Of a DNA stretch of 64,000 nucleotides, positions 53,616 through 62,957 are shown piece after piece. A model generated the notes under the pieces. The model was not told the DNA's origin, ran no database searches, and saw only the letters and a program-made list of their open reading frames with translations. A program made the translations under genes and the position numbers. This DNA is from SZAS-7 sp964514655 (GTDB lineage: Bacteria; Chlamydiota; Chlamydiia; Chlamydiales; FEN-1388), in assembly GCA_964514655.1 (NCBI GenBank), contig CAZEQY010000012.1:1-64000 (forward strand), in the 5' to 3' direction. Position 1 is the stretch's first letter. Every line of letters begins with the position of its first letter.

Positions 53616-54779
53616 ATGAGATTGTCCCTTCTTCCAAAAGTGGTGGCACTTTTATTGTCGTCACAACTTTTATGTGCGGCAAATGCACCACAAAACAAAA
53701 AGCAAGCCCAGCCGGCTCGCCAAAAACCTACCGAAAATAAGCATCATGCAGCAAAAGGCGATGATACATGGGAAGAATACCTTCCTCAGTATGTGCTTGA
53801 TGCCCTCTCATCTGGTGGAATTGCCGGTCCAAAAGGAACCCAAGGTCCACAAGGCCCTCAAGGTCCTGTTGGCCCTGCCGGCGAACAAGGCCCCGAAGGA
53901 GCGATGGGACCAACTGGTCCTCAAGGTATTAGAGGCTCTACCGGCCCTCAAGGTGCTGATGGCGCACAAGGTCCAGCTGGCCCTCAAGGCCCGCAAGGTC
54001 CTCAAGGCTTGGTTGGTAATGATGGTGCTATTGGCCCAACAGGGCCGCAAGGTGATGCAGGCCCGCAAGGTCCGCAAGGCCCAGCCGGTAACGATGGAGC
54101 TGTTGGTCCTGTAGGTCCACAAGGTGAAATTGGCCCTCAAGGCATCCCTGGTCCTCAAGGTCCGGCAGGAGCTGATGGCGCGCCTGGTCAAGAAGGTCCA
54201 CAAGGCTTACAAGGTCCTCAAGGTCCTGAAGGTATTCAAGGTCCTACTGGTCCGCAAGGCCCAGCTGGCCAAGATGGTGCTCAAGGCCAAACAGGCCCTC
54301 AGGGCCCTCAAGGTCCACAAGGTCCTGCTGGCCAAAATGCAACAGCAAGCTATGCTGCCTACTATAAAAAAGGCGTGCAGCGCCTTGATAATGCCGGTAG
54401 CACAATACTTTTTGACACAGAGAAAAACCATGTTGGCACAGGCTTTAGCTACGATGCAGCAACTGGCACGATTCTCTTTAATGCCGCGGGTAACTACCAA
54501 GTTACATGGGGTGCATCATTTGAAGATGCCGGCGCTTTATTTGCGCTTTCACATAATGGAACGGTTGTACTTGGCAGCGAGCTATCTGTAGGAGATGCTA
54601 CAGGTGCAGTGAGCGGCATGAGCTACAAAATGACCTCCGGGTCAACCATTATCTCAGTAGCTGCAAATGATACGCTGAGCGTTGTAAGCAACGACACAAG
54701 CATTCCATTAACTGTAAGTGGTAATGTACCGACAGATCAGACAGTATCTGCCTACATCATCATAAGCCAGCTACCATAA
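53616..54779 (+). CDS. Exported collagen-like protein with C-terminal beta-sandwich-like head
   Basis: 387 residues: signal peptide MRLSLLPKVVALLLSSQLLCAAN, a charged spacer, then 58 uninterrupted Gly-X-Y triplets (about residues 67-241), almost all of GPQ/GPA/GPT type, then a head of about 140 residues (SYAAYYKKGVQRLDNAGSTI to the end) with alternating strands and a NGTVVLGSELSVG segment. This layout recalls bacterial trimeric collagen-like surface proteins with a C1q/TNF-like head (for example BclA), but the fold is guessed. ATG follows taggag. Expected at the cell surface as a triple helix. Confidence 0.88.
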   Translation: MRLSLLPKVVALLLSSQLLCAANAPQNKKQAQPARQKPTENKHHAAKGDDTWEEYLPQYVLDALSSGGIAGPKGTQGPQGPQGPVGPAGEQGPEGAMGPTGPQGIRGSTGPQGADGAQGPAGPQGPQGPQGLVGNDGAIGPTGPQGDAGPQGPQGPAGNDGAVGPVGPQGEIGPQGIPGPQGPAGADGAPGQEGPQGLQGPQGPEGIQGPTGPQGPAGQDGAQGQTGPQGPQGPQGPAGQNATASYAAYYKKGVQRLDNAGSTILFDTEKNHVGTGFSYDAATGTILFNAAGNYQVTWGASFEDAGALFALSHNGTVVLGSELSVGDATGAVSGMSYKMTSGSTIISVAANDTLSVVSNDTSIPLTVSGNVPTDQTVSAYIIISQLP

Positions 54780-54792
54780 TTTCCATCCACCA

Positions 54793-55123
54793 GGCTCAAG
54801 GTGTTTCACCTTGAGCCGTCGAGTTTAGACATTTGCAATTTGCGGGTCTAAAGCTCGCTCCCGAGTGCGGTAATTTTTTTACCGCTCTTAATTTTCGACC
54901 ACACACCTTGCCCTCGGAAAGGTCCAGTACATACAAATACCCTCACACTATGCCGCGCTTCAACACCAAATACTTTTACCTGCTTTTTAGCTTTGGAGGC
55001 AATTGTTGCAACGGCGCGTGGTCGAAAATTAAGAGCGGTAAAAAATTACCGCACTCCAAAGAGGCCTTCGGCCTCACACGCAAATGTCCAAACTCGAGGG
55101 CTCAAGGTGTCTCACCTTGAGCC
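54793..55123. repeat. 331-bp palindromic element with 120-130-bp arms
   Basis: Each end starts with a small hairpin (ggctcaaggtg / caccttgagcc). The arms continue with gtcgagtttagacatttgc and gtgcggtaattttt, taccgctcttaattttcgac, meeting near 54910-55020. Left and right arms match in almost all positions except a short variable part (about 54842-54870 against 55055-55080). The right end covers the last codons and stop of the ZIP-like gene. It is a foldback element in the gap between the collagen-like gene and the ZIP-like gene. A MITE or terminal-repeat-derived insertion is most likely; transcription termination is a second use. Confidence 0.85.
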
Positions 55124-55798
55124 TATGCATAATAAAAGTACAGTATAGAACAGACAGGCTGTGACAAAGGCTTTCAGGCTATGAGGGTTTGTTTTGGGTA
55201 GCTCGTGGCGAGTTACGTTCATGATTACGCCTCCGCCAACAAAGGCAGTCACAAGCGCGCTTGCTGCAGGATGAAGAATCCACACCTTAGAGACTAGCCA
55301 GCCAAGAAAAAGGCTTGCAATCAACACCCATCTACCCTCTTTGCCGTAGGAATTTGGGTGCTCTTTACTTAGCGTATAGTCGTTTACAAAGTAGTGCAGG
55401 GCCATAGCAATAGTAAACAAAATAAGCGGTTGGACATCAGGGTTGTCTTTATCGCCAACAGCATAGCCCACAAAAAAGTTAAAGAGCGTATAGGAGCTTA
55501 GTGAAAACCAGAACCTGCCTTTTGGATGAAAAATCTCTCGACTTTGATCCACTAAATAAAAGAGCATAAATCCTATAAGTGCAAGCACATAGACATGCCG
55601 CTCAAAGTAGGGAAAAAAGGCATTTTGTAATATAGGCTCAGACCTTGCAAGCTTAGGTAAAAGCTCTACAAATACATACGAGATAGCAACGCCGCCGCCA
55701 GTAGAAAGAATAGTCCCCTGAACCTTACGAGATAGCTTGCGAGTCTTTATTGCCAAAAAGTGCACAAGTGAAAAGATGATAACAGCCCAAAAACTCAC
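55112..55798 (-). CDS. ZIP-like membrane transporter, C-terminus formed by the palindrome
   Basis: 228 residues, about seven membrane helices: GGGVAISYVFVELLPKLARS, FYLVDQSREIF, ASLFLGWLVSKVW and the ALVTAFVGGGVIMNVTRHELPK segment. The last resembles ZIP helices that carry metal-binding residues (HELPK/DELPE). It begins with GTG overlapping the TAG stop of the preceding gene (TAGTG). The final residues (LLLCIGSR) and stop read from the inverted repeat at 54793-55123, so the original tail was probably replaced. ZIP assignment is moderate; metal transport not shown. Confidence 0.65.
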   Translation of the reverse strand: MSFWAVIIFSLVHFLAIKTRKLSRKVQGTILSTGGGVAISYVFVELLPKLARSEPILQNAFFPYFERHVYVLALIGFMLFYLVDQSREIFHPKGRFWFSLSSYTLFNFFVGYAVGDKDNPDVQPLILFTIAMALHYFVNDYTLSKEHPNSYGKEGRWVLIASLFLGWLVSKVWILHPAASALVTAFVGGGVIMNVTRHELPKTNPHSLKAFVTACLFYTVLLLCIGSR

Positions 55799-56985
55799 TA
55801 GGTATCTTCTTTTTTCCTTTTAATACCGTGGCGAAATTTATGTGCAGCAAGTTGTACATTGGTGTTATTTCGCTCTTGTATTTCTTTTTCAGCGACAAGC
55901 AAGTCTTTTCCCGCAGCTATAATTGCTCGTTTTAGCTCTTTTGTTACCTCGTAGCCACCTTTTGCAAAACCATCAAAACTCGTTTTTGCTGCAATAATCC
56001 TGCCTTGAATTGCGCTGTGGCTATTTAAGAGACTCAGTTGATGCTCGAAGATTTTGGTTAAACGCCTATGATAGTCCCGGGCTTTTAGCTCCTTCTCAAT
56101 TTCGGTAAGAATGGGCCCTGCTTGCTTATTTAGCTCTAGCACATGCTTATCAGCATAATTTTGCTCTGCTACCGCATCATATTCCTCTTCAAGCCGCGAA
56201 ATTTCATCACTTAGACGCTTAGAAAGCACAATCTTTTTATCAGCAAGCTCATGCTCATATTCTTTAAGCGCGAGATGATTCTGTTCAGCAAGTTTTCGCT
56301 TATTAACTGCTCGTAAAGGAGCTCCTTTTTCATACGCTTCAGCTGGGCTACAGACAAAACCCGTTTGCACAACCTTGTCGCCATTTGGATGTGTCGTTGT
56401 CACAGTGGTTGGCGTGCAGTTATCAGGAATTGCCCCATTGTTATGCACATGTATGGCAAAATTATTTGTATTTGCACTTCCACCACCGACTAGCGGAATA
56501 AAGCCTCCCGGATAGCGACACGACCTATAACAACCTATAGCCATCATAGCTGCACCGCCTACTACAGCAACTGTGCCTATAGCAATAAGAGGCTTTAATG
56601 GGCCTGACCAGCTATACAGCCAGCTATACCAGTCCCATGCACTTTTAATCGCATCAAAGGCACCGCCTGCTGCGCTGCCCACAGCTCCCGCCACAGCCCC
56701 TGCGCCGTTTACAATTTGCTGACCAGCATTTGTGAGTATTTCCGGAGGATTATCGATAAGCTTGTTAGTGATAGCAACTGTAGCTGCCGTTCCGACTGTT
56801 CCAAAAACTACCTTTGATGTGCTGGATACCCTTGCATCAGCTTTAGGTAACTCGCGCGCCTGCAGCCCATGTATAACATGGTCTGGGATCTGGACTTCAG
56901 GTTCTTTTGGCTGCATCTCACGCTGCAGTATCTGATCTGGATGCTGTCTAAAACCACCAAATATTGAATGTGTTCCTGTAGACAT
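55798..56985 (-). CDS. Hypothetical protein with membrane segment and long coiled coil
   Basis: 395 residues. The middle (about 90-165) has glycine/alanine-rich hydrophobic stretches (GAGAVAGAVGSAAGGAFDAI; PLIAIGTVAVVGGAAMMAIG), possibly two membrane passes. From about 225 the sequence is strongly charged and helical (LAEQNHLALKEYEHELADKK...LEEEYDAVAEQNYADK), typical of a coiled coil. Ends HGIKRKKEDT. No signal peptide. The ATG is at 56985; its stop overlaps the next gene's GTG. Such membrane-plus-coil layouts are common among chlamydial membrane proteins; no function proposed. Confidence 0.65.
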   Translation of the reverse strand: MSTGTHSIFGGFRQHPDQILQREMQPKEPEVQIPDHVIHGLQARELPKADARVSSTSKVVFGTVGTAATVAITNKLIDNPPEILTNAGQQIVNGAGAVAGAVGSAAGGAFDAIKSAWDWYSWLYSWSGPLKPLIAIGTVAVVGGAAMMAIGCYRSCRYPGGFIPLVGGGSANTNNFAIHVHNNGAIPDNCTPTTVTTTHPNGDKVVQTGFVCSPAEAYEKGAPLRAVNKRKLAEQNHLALKEYEHELADKKIVLSKRLSDEISRLEEEYDAVAEQNYADKHVLELNKQAGPILTEIEKELKARDYHRRLTKIFEHQLSLLNSHSAIQGRIIAAKTSFDGFAKGGYEVTKELKRAIIAAGKDLLVAEKEIQERNNTNVQLAAHKFRHGIKRKKEDT

Positions 56986-57091
56986 ATCTACCTCTTAGCT
57001 TAAAATTTACTATCTTCAACTTGTATGCCGCATCAAGAATTAAATCCAGAAAAAATTGTGCTTTTTTGCAGAACGTATTATATGAAGATAT

Positions 57092-58639
57092 ATGGCTGAC
57101 TTTGAATCGCTCATACTGTTGATGTGCTTTGCAACACTCTTGGTAAGTATTGCCGAAAGGTCCAATATCCCCTACCCGATTGTGCTTGTTGTAGGAGGCG
57201 GTTTATTAAGTTTTTTGCCAGGCCTTGACTTTACCTACATTGACCCAAACCTTCTTTTGGCAGTAGTGCTTCCCCCAATCCTCTACTATGCAGCATTTTG
57301 GACCTCTTTTGGTGACTTTAAAAAGCATTTTCGCGAAATTTCTTCACTAGCTATTAGCTTGGTAATCATCACAACTATTGCCTGTGCTATGCTCTTTAAG
57401 TGGTGCTTTCCACACTATTCATGGGCTTTAGCATTTGCCTTTGGCGCTATCGTCTCGCCGCCAGATGCCGCTGCTGCAACAAGTGTCCTTAAGCGTTTTC
57501 CCATCGGCCACAAGCTTACAGCAATACTAGAAGGAGAAAGCCTTGTTAACGATGCATCTGCCCTTGTTCTTTATAAAATTGCAGTTATAGCGCTAGTTTC
57601 CGGCACATTTTCGCTAGTAGATGCTGGGGTTAGCTTTATATTCATGTCTATAGGCGGTATTGCTCTTGGCATTTGCTTTGGCTACATCGTACAAACTCTT
57701 TCAAGACGCTTTCTTAGTCCTGTTGTGGGCGCGATGTCTTCATTTCTTATTCCCTATACTACCTATATTCTTGCAACGTTTGCCGGAGTATCAAGCATCC
57801 TTGCTGTTGTAGCCTGCGGCATAGTTGCCTCTAGAGTTATCTTTAAACACCCCTCATCGCTAAGACGCATGATAGGACGCGTTACCTGGGATCTTTATAT
57901 TATTGTCCTCAACTGCTTTATCTTTGTGCTTATTGGCTCTCAGCTTGATGAGCAGACATCTCATATGAGCTGGCATGAGGTGGCACTCTACTCGGGCTAC
58001 GCGTTTCTTATTTTTATGATGATGTCTGCTATTCGCCTTGCATGGGTAACGCTTGGAAGTGTTATCAGCATGAATAGACATAAGAATAAATCTACAAATA
58101 CACAAACTCTACGCGAGGGAGTGATTATCGGCTGGTCTAGCATGCGCGGCATTGTGTCACTTACTGCAGCACTTGCCCTGCCGTTTACGAACGATCCCGG
58201 TAGAGCAGAGACAATATTCGTCACATTTTGTGTGATCCTCTACACGCTGATAATACCAGGATTAACCCTTACTCCGCTGATAGCATGGCTTGAGCTGCCA
58301 AAAGAAAAGCAGCACGATCCCTCACTAGAAACAAAACGAACGCTTGCACAAGTGGCTCTTGATGAAATAAACCGCCTGCATTCCAGCCAAAATGTCACTG
58401 ATGATGAGCGCAGCTTTTTGTATGACTACTTTAACAACCGCTACCGCCTTTGGGAGCTTTTATCGCCAGAAAATATGCAGCACAAGCATATCGAATCTGT
58501 ACGAACAAAAGTTGTGCAGGCTCAGCGAAAGGTGCTGCTACAGATTTGGGAACATGGAACCATCGACGACAAAGTACTCGACCAAATCCAGCACGACCTT
58601 GACGCCGAAGAGACAAGAACCCCTCGCGCAGAAATTTAG
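57092..58639 (+). CDS. Na+/H+ antiporter (CPA1/NhaP type)
   Basis: 515 residues with about 12 membrane helices in the first 410 and a cytoplasmic tail. Marks of the CPA1 family: SPPDAAAATSVLKRFPIG (start of the ion-binding region), LEGESLVNDASALVLYKIAVIAL (the ND motif) and WSSMRGIVSLTAALALP. These fit NhaP-type Na+(K+)/H+ exchange for pH or sodium balance. The ATG is preceded by a gaag site. It diverges from the coiled-coil gene across about 106 bases. Confidence 0.92.
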   Translation: MADFESLILLMCFATLLVSIAERSNIPYPIVLVVGGGLLSFLPGLDFTYIDPNLLLAVVLPPILYYAAFWTSFGDFKKHFREISSLAISLVIITTIACAMLFKWCFPHYSWALAFAFGAIVSPPDAAAATSVLKRFPIGHKLTAILEGESLVNDASALVLYKIAVIALVSGTFSLVDAGVSFIFMSIGGIALGICFGYIVQTLSRRFLSPVVGAMSSFLIPYTTYILATFAGVSSILAVVACGIVASRVIFKHPSSLRRMIGRVTWDLYIIVLNCFIFVLIGSQLDEQTSHMSWHEVALYSGYAFLIFMMMSAIRLAWVTLGSVISMNRHKNKSTNTQTLREGVIIGWSSMRGIVSLTAALALPFTNDPGRAETIFVTFCVILYTLIIPGLTLTPLIAWLELPKEKQHDPSLETKRTLAQVALDEINRLHSSQNVTDDERSFLYDYFNNRYRLWELLSPENMQHKHIESVRTKVVQAQRKVLLQIWEHGTIDDKVLDQIQHDLDAEETRTPRAEI

Positions 58640-58689
58640 TTGAACCAAATCAAATGATTCTCGATATTATGAAAAAAGGAGATACAGTC

Positions 58690-59571
58690 ATGAAAAGATG
58701 GCTCTATATAGTAACGCTGTTCACACACACGTACGCATTTGCACATATTGGAAATAAAGTACCAAACCACGTTGAAGATGATAGCTCAAGTTCTTCTCTA
58801 GAGTATAGCTCATATTCAATAAGCTCTAGCCCAATTAGCGAATATACGGCAAGCAGCGAAACAGAAGAGACTCTGGTAAAAATCTCCAAAACTGATAGTC
58901 TTGCGAGTAGCCCTTTTGGTAAAGACTCCCTTACCAACATACCTGTTACAGCTTCTCGCAATCGACCTGGTCATCACGAACAGAAAAACCCAAGCAGCGT
59001 CAAAAAGACAAAAGCCAAAAAAACGAATAACCGAGGAAAACGCGGCAAGCAAGGTAAAATCGGCAAGCGCGGACGCCGTGGCAAAAAAGGTGAGCCTGGC
59101 GAAAAGGGGGAAAAAGGAGAAAAAGGAGATCCATGTGTATGTAATGGCGCTTCAGGATTTATCTCAGCACTTTCTGTAGGCTTTTCTGGCGGCGCTACCA
59201 TTACAATTGCAAAAGGCGAAAATATACGAGGCTTCAATGTCGTGAACAACAGCGGCATAAGCTATAACCCCGTAACTGGCATTTTTGTATCTGATGCCGG
59301 CCCTGGGTTTTATGAAATACACTATGGAGCAAGCTGGAACAGCGCAACAGGCGGCCAAACAGCTTTGGTGTTACGCGTTGATGGTCAAGAAGTAAACCCC
59401 TACATCGACCCCAAATCCCAAACAGATTGGGCAAGAGAATCAATCATCGTCTCATCAACAAGCCAAAACCCAACATTTGCTCTTGGTAACGCACTTGGCT
59501 CTAGCTCTCCAATGATACTTACATCAAAAGGCAGCTATTCAAGCGCATTCATCACTATCCGCAAGTTATGA
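58690..59571 (+). CDS. Exported collagen-like protein with charged triplets
   Basis: 293 residues from ATG 58690 (aaaggag 9 bases upstream; an upstream ATG was set aside). Signal peptide MKRWLYIVTLFTHTYAFAH, a Ser-rich stretch (residues about 30-55), a Lys-rich linker, then 11 Gly-X-Y triplets of strongly charged type (GKR/GKI/GRR then GEK/GDP, about 130-160), ending at CVC. The head (about 170-290) has the same kind of NNSGISYNPVTGIFVSDAGPGFYEIHYGASW text as the collagen-like protein at 53616, so the two share a head fold despite different stems. Its last bases overlap the ABC-F gene by 6. Confidence 0.85.
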   Translation: MKRWLYIVTLFTHTYAFAHIGNKVPNHVEDDSSSSSLEYSSYSISSSPISEYTASSETEETLVKISKTDSLASSPFGKDSLTNIPVTASRNRPGHHEQKNPSSVKKTKAKKTNNRGKRGKQGKIGKRGRRGKKGEPGEKGEKGEKGDPCVCNGASGFISALSVGFSGGATITIAKGENIRGFNVVNNSGISYNPVTGIFVSDAGPGFYEIHYGASWNSATGGQTALVLRVDGQEVNPYIDPKSQTDWARESIIVSSTSQNPTFALGNALGSSSPMILTSKGSYSSAFITIRKL

Positions 59572-61332
59572 ATTAAGTAGTTGTTGCCAGCGACTAAAAA
59601 GGGTTTCAAGGGCGTTTTGGGCACAAGCTAGTTGCTCATAGAGTTTGGGATCGCTACTCGATAGTGCAATTTGAGCTTCAAGTGCATTGATGAGCTCTTC
59701 TTGTGCTACGATAGCGCTTTCCATGCCCATAAGCTCCTGCTGCTCTTTGTAGCTTAACTTTTTCTTTACTGGCTTTTCTTGCACTACTGGTTTTTCAACT
59801 GGCATAGACGGCGGCTTTACGGCAGCTTTTAGACAAGCATCTTCCCACTGCTTGCAGTCTGCATATATGCTGGGAACTTCTGATGCATCGCCTAAACCAA
59901 GAATTTCTGTACAGACGCGATCGACTAAACAGCGATCGTGAGAAATAAGTACAAGGGCCCCGGCAAACTCCTTTAAGCTCTCTTCGATCACTTCAAGAGT
60001 AGGAATATCTAAGTCATTTGTAGGCTCATCCAAAAAGAGTATGTCAGCAGGCTCAAGCATGAGCTTGGCTATAAGTATTCTTGCGCGCTCGCCCCCTGAC
60101 AAACAGCTAATCGGCATCATCAGGCGATCCGGAGAAAAAAGAAACTTTTTTGCCCAACCATTTACATGGATATACTGGCCACGAAACTGCACCATATCGC
60201 CATTTGGGCAAAGGGCTTCTTTAAGTGTGAGATGAGATGGTAGATGCTCTCTATGTTGATCAAAGTAGACAAGCTTTAGATCGTCGGCATATTTTCTTGT
60301 GCCCATGTCTTGTGCGATCTTGCCTGAAAGTACTTTTAAAAGGGTTGTTTTGCCTGTGCCATTTTTTCCCATAATGCCTACCCGGCTTCCGGGAGATAGC
60401 GTGAGGTCTAAACCCTTAAAGAGCAATTTATCGTTATAGGATTTTGCAAGGTTTTTTGCGACAAGGAGCTTGCGCGTTTCGCGCTCTGATGCTGAAAAGC
60501 TGATATGCACCTGAGAAGTTTTATTTCGCGTCTGTACATCATGCAATTCATCAATTAAGTCATACGCTCGCTGTATGCGCGAAACAGACTTTGTGGTTCT
60601 TGCCTTAGGAGAGCGCCTCAGCCAGTCTACCTCTTCTTTTACACTTGCTCTAAGAGTGCGCTCTTGTTTACTTTGTGCTTCTAAAAAGGCTTCCTTTTTT
60701 TCTAGATAGTCTGACAAGGCTCCATCGCTCATAAAGAGGCCTTCCGGATAGCACTTGTTGATCTCAATGATCTTATTACAGACATTTTCCAAAAAGTAGC
60801 GGTCATGGCTTACAACAAGGTATGAGATGCGCTCTTTTTGCAAAAACTTTTCAAGCCAGATAATGCCTTCAAGGTCTAGGTGGTTTGTGGGCTCATCAAG
60901 TAGCAGTAGGTCTGGATCTTGCATCAAGGCTTTAAGCACACTCAGGCGCTTTTTCCAGCCGCCGGAAAGACGCGATGCATCAGCTGACGGGTCTTCAAAC
61001 TGAGCCTTGCTAAGGAGTATACGTGCCTTTGTTTCATTTTCAATTGCATCAGTAGATCTTGCTGCCTCAACAAGTATCTCTTCTACACTTTTTGCGCTAA
61101 AGGTAGGATCCTGTTCGCTGTAGGCGATTCGTAACCCCTGACGGCGCGTGATATTGCCGCTATCTTGGGACTCTAGCCCCATAAGAATTTTTAAGAGTGT
61201 AGACTTGCCGGACCCATTAGGGCCTATAAGGCCTATCCTCTCACCCTCTCTCACCGTAAAAGAGAGGTCATTAAATAGAATAAGGCTGCCAAATGATTTA
61301 GATAGAGAATGAATTCCAAGTAGTGCTGTCAT
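59566..61332 (-). CDS. ABC-F type ATPase (Uup-like)
   Basis: 588 residues, no membrane segment, two ABC cassettes: GPNGSGKSTLLKIL with LSGGWKKRLSVLKAL and LLLLDEPTNHLD, then GKNGTGKTTLLKVL with LSGGERARILIAKLM and ILFLDEPTNDLD, with the ABC-F linker between them (WLRRSPKARTTKSVSRIQR). The C-terminal coiled coil (YKEQQELMGMESAIVAQEELIN) is Uup-type. Such proteins act on the ribosome or in DNA-transposon excision control. Single gene, convergent with the collagen-like gene, so its 3' end overlaps 6 bases of that stop. Confidence 0.93.
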   Translation of the reverse strand: MTALLGIHSLSKSFGSLILFNDLSFTVREGERIGLIGPNGSGKSTLLKILMGLESQDSGNITRRQGLRIAYSEQDPTFSAKSVEEILVEAARSTDAIENETKARILLSKAQFEDPSADASRLSGGWKKRLSVLKALMQDPDLLLLDEPTNHLDLEGIIWLEKFLQKERISYLVVSHDRYFLENVCNKIIEINKCYPEGLFMSDGALSDYLEKKEAFLEAQSKQERTLRASVKEEVDWLRRSPKARTTKSVSRIQRAYDLIDELHDVQTRNKTSQVHISFSASERETRKLLVAKNLAKSYNDKLLFKGLDLTLSPGSRVGIMGKNGTGKTTLLKVLSGKIAQDMGTRKYADDLKLVYFDQHREHLPSHLTLKEALCPNGDMVQFRGQYIHVNGWAKKFLFSPDRLMMPISCLSGGERARILIAKLMLEPADILFLDEPTNDLDIPTLEVIEESLKEFAGALVLISHDRCLVDRVCTEILGLGDASEVPSIYADCKQWEDACLKAAVKPPSMPVEKPVVQEKPVKKKLSYKEQQELMGMESAIVAQEELINALEAQIALSSSDPKLYEQLACAQNALETLFSRWQQLLNS

Positions 61333-61413
61333 AGCAAGCAGTATAGCAAAATCCTCGTGACTTTAAAAGAGAAAATCACTAGATTGCTGGTTCCACAATT
61401 TTTAGGAGGCATT

Positions 61414-61980
61414 ATGAATCGATTTGTGTTATTATTAGGCGTTTTATTAACCAATTTACTGGTAGCTGACACTATGCAAAACAATCCTGTTGTTACTCTA
61501 CAAACAAACCAAGGGCCAATCCAAATTACTTTGCGCCCTGACATAGCCCCAAAGGCATGTGAGAACTTTATTGGCCTAGCTAAAAAGGGCTACTATAATA
61601 ACGTGATCTTTCACCGTGTGATCAAAGGCTTTATGATTCAAGGCGGAGACCCTACAGGCACAGGCCGTGGTGGAGAGTCCATCTGGAACAAAAATTTTGA
61701 AGACGAATACTCCCCGCAAATGAAATTTGACCGCCCAGGTCTTCTTGCAATGGCAAACCGTGGCCCAAGCACTAACGGAAGCCAGTTTTTCATCACCTGC
61801 GCACCTACTCCATGGTTAAACAACCGCCACACAATCTTTGGCGAAGTTTCACCAGAAAGCATGGAAGTTGTCAAAAAAATCGAAAATACAAAAACAGGCC
61901 CACAAGACAAGCCTGTCGAAGACATGAAAATCTTGAGCGTCACCGTTCAAGAACCCCAAGCGGCATCCAAGCCACAATAA
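61414..61980 (+). CDS. Exported cyclophilin-type peptidyl-prolyl isomerase
   Basis: 188 residues from ATG 61414 (aggagg 3 bases before). An earlier in-frame start lacks a ribosome site. A signal peptide MNRFVLLLGVLLTNLLVAD leads to a cyclophilin core: GPIQITLRPDIAPKACENF, FHRVIKGFMIQGGDPTGTG with the catalytic Arg, and GSQFFITCAPTPWLNNRHTIFG. Periplasmic folding catalyst. The C-terminus ends in VQEPQAASKPQ. A hairpin follows the stop. Confidence 0.93.
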   Translation: MNRFVLLLGVLLTNLLVADTMQNNPVVTLQTNQGPIQITLRPDIAPKACENFIGLAKKGYYNNVIFHRVIKGFMIQGGDPTGTGRGGESIWNKNFEDEYSPQMKFDRPGLLAMANRGPSTNGSQFFITCAPTPWLNNRHTIFGEVSPESMEVVKKIENTKTGPQDKPVEDMKILSVTVQEPQAASKPQ

Positions 61981-61985
61981 CTCTT

Positions 61986-62011
61986 ATAGCCCTATCGCAA
62001 GGTAGGGCTAT
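61986..62011 (+). terminator. Possible terminator after the cyclophilin gene
   Basis: atagcccta pairs with tagggctat around a short loop (tcgcaagg), 6 bases after the stop. The T-run that should follow is weak (tccta), so the call is tentative. Confidence 0.5.
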
Positions 62012-62093
62012 TCCTATAAATCAACTAAACATTTTATTTAAATAAATCCTCTCTTGGGGTATTCGTTGAAAAAACGTGTCCCGGAGGGTTGGT

Positions 62094-62957
62094 ATGCGCA
62101 TTTGTAACGCACTTATTGTTGGCATCCTTGTACTTTGTAGTCAATGCAAGCGTCAAGACATTGACGACAGCCAAATTAAAGAAACAGCAAGTGCCTTTAA
62201 AAAGGCATTTATCGCACGCGATACAAATACGCTAACTTCCCTTCTTACTAAAGATGCCGTCGACTTTAACCTCACAACGCACGAAGCAACAGCCGGCAAT
62301 ACGGCTGTAGCCTCTTACCTAACCTCTCTATCCTGGCACGGTGAGCTATCAAGCACTATCGAAAAAATCACAAAAAAAGGCGCTGATACCGTACGAGTTA
62401 GCGGCATGCTTGAAATACCAAGTGAAAAACAAGAAGTTGCCTTTAAGATAACCTTTCAAAAGGTAGATAACAGATGGCTTATAAGCGAAATAAGCCACCT
62501 TTTGCTGCTTCCGGCTACATCCAACTACGACAAACTAAAGGGCCTTGAATGGCTTGCCGGCAGCTGGGTAAACGCTGATGAAGACACCGACTTTCATGCA
62601 AGCTACCACTGGGAGATGAATAAGAACTTTCTTAAGGAAGAATTTGGTCTTAATGTACTTGGACATAAACAGCTTACTGGGGCTCAAATTATCGGATGGG
62701 ACCCTGTAGGAGAAACGATTTACTCCTGGATTATTGATAGTGATGGAGGATTTGGCAAAAGCTCATGGGCCCAAGACGATGGCAGCTGGTATGTCACAAC
62801 CTCTTACACCCTTGCTGACGGCAGTCGCTCTAGTGCCACGCATATCTACAAGCAAATAGATGCTGACACCTACACCTTTTCATCTACAAGCCGCGACGTA
62901 GATGGCAGAATGCTGCCCAACATCGGCCCTTTTACCATAAAACGAACAGGTACCTAG
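62094..62957 (+). CDS. Lipoprotein with SnoaL-like and DUF1579-like domains
   Basis: 287 residues from ATG 62094 (ggaggg upstream; an upstream GTG was set aside). Signal peptide MRICNALIVGILVLCSQC with a possible lipobox ending at the Cys. Residues about 22-135 resemble a SnoaL/DUF4440 fold (KETASAFKKAFIARDTNTLTSLLTKDAVDFN...ISEISHLL). The second half begins LEWLAGSWVNADEDTDFHASYHW and includes AQIIGWDPVGETIYSWIIDSDGGFGKS, the pattern of DUF1579-type beta-barrels. This pairing is frequent in Planctomycetes-type bacteria. Function unknown. The next gene follows without a gap. Confidence 0.7.
   Translation: MRICNALIVGILVLCSQCKRQDIDDSQIKETASAFKKAFIARDTNTLTSLLTKDAVDFNLTTHEATAGNTAVASYLTSLSWHGELSSTIEKITKKGADTVRVSGMLEIPSEKQEVAFKITFQKVDNRWLISEISHLLLLPATSNYDKLKGLEWLAGSWVNADEDTDFHASYHWEMNKNFLKEEFGLNVLGHKQLTGAQIIGWDPVGETIYSWIIDSDGGFGKSSWAQDDGSWYVTTSYTLADGSRSSATHIYKQIDADTYTFSSTSRDVDGRMLPNIGPFTIKRTGT

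Noticed and set aside
53820..54340. Repeated ggtcctcaaggtcc text resembling a CRISPR array or satellite
   Set aside because: The period is 9 bases and matches Gly-X-Y codons of the collagen stem; no spacers.
54833..55120. An open frame of 95 codons across the palindrome
   Set aside because: It covers both arms of the inverted repeat and reads different residues from complementary DNA; no ribosome site and no family.
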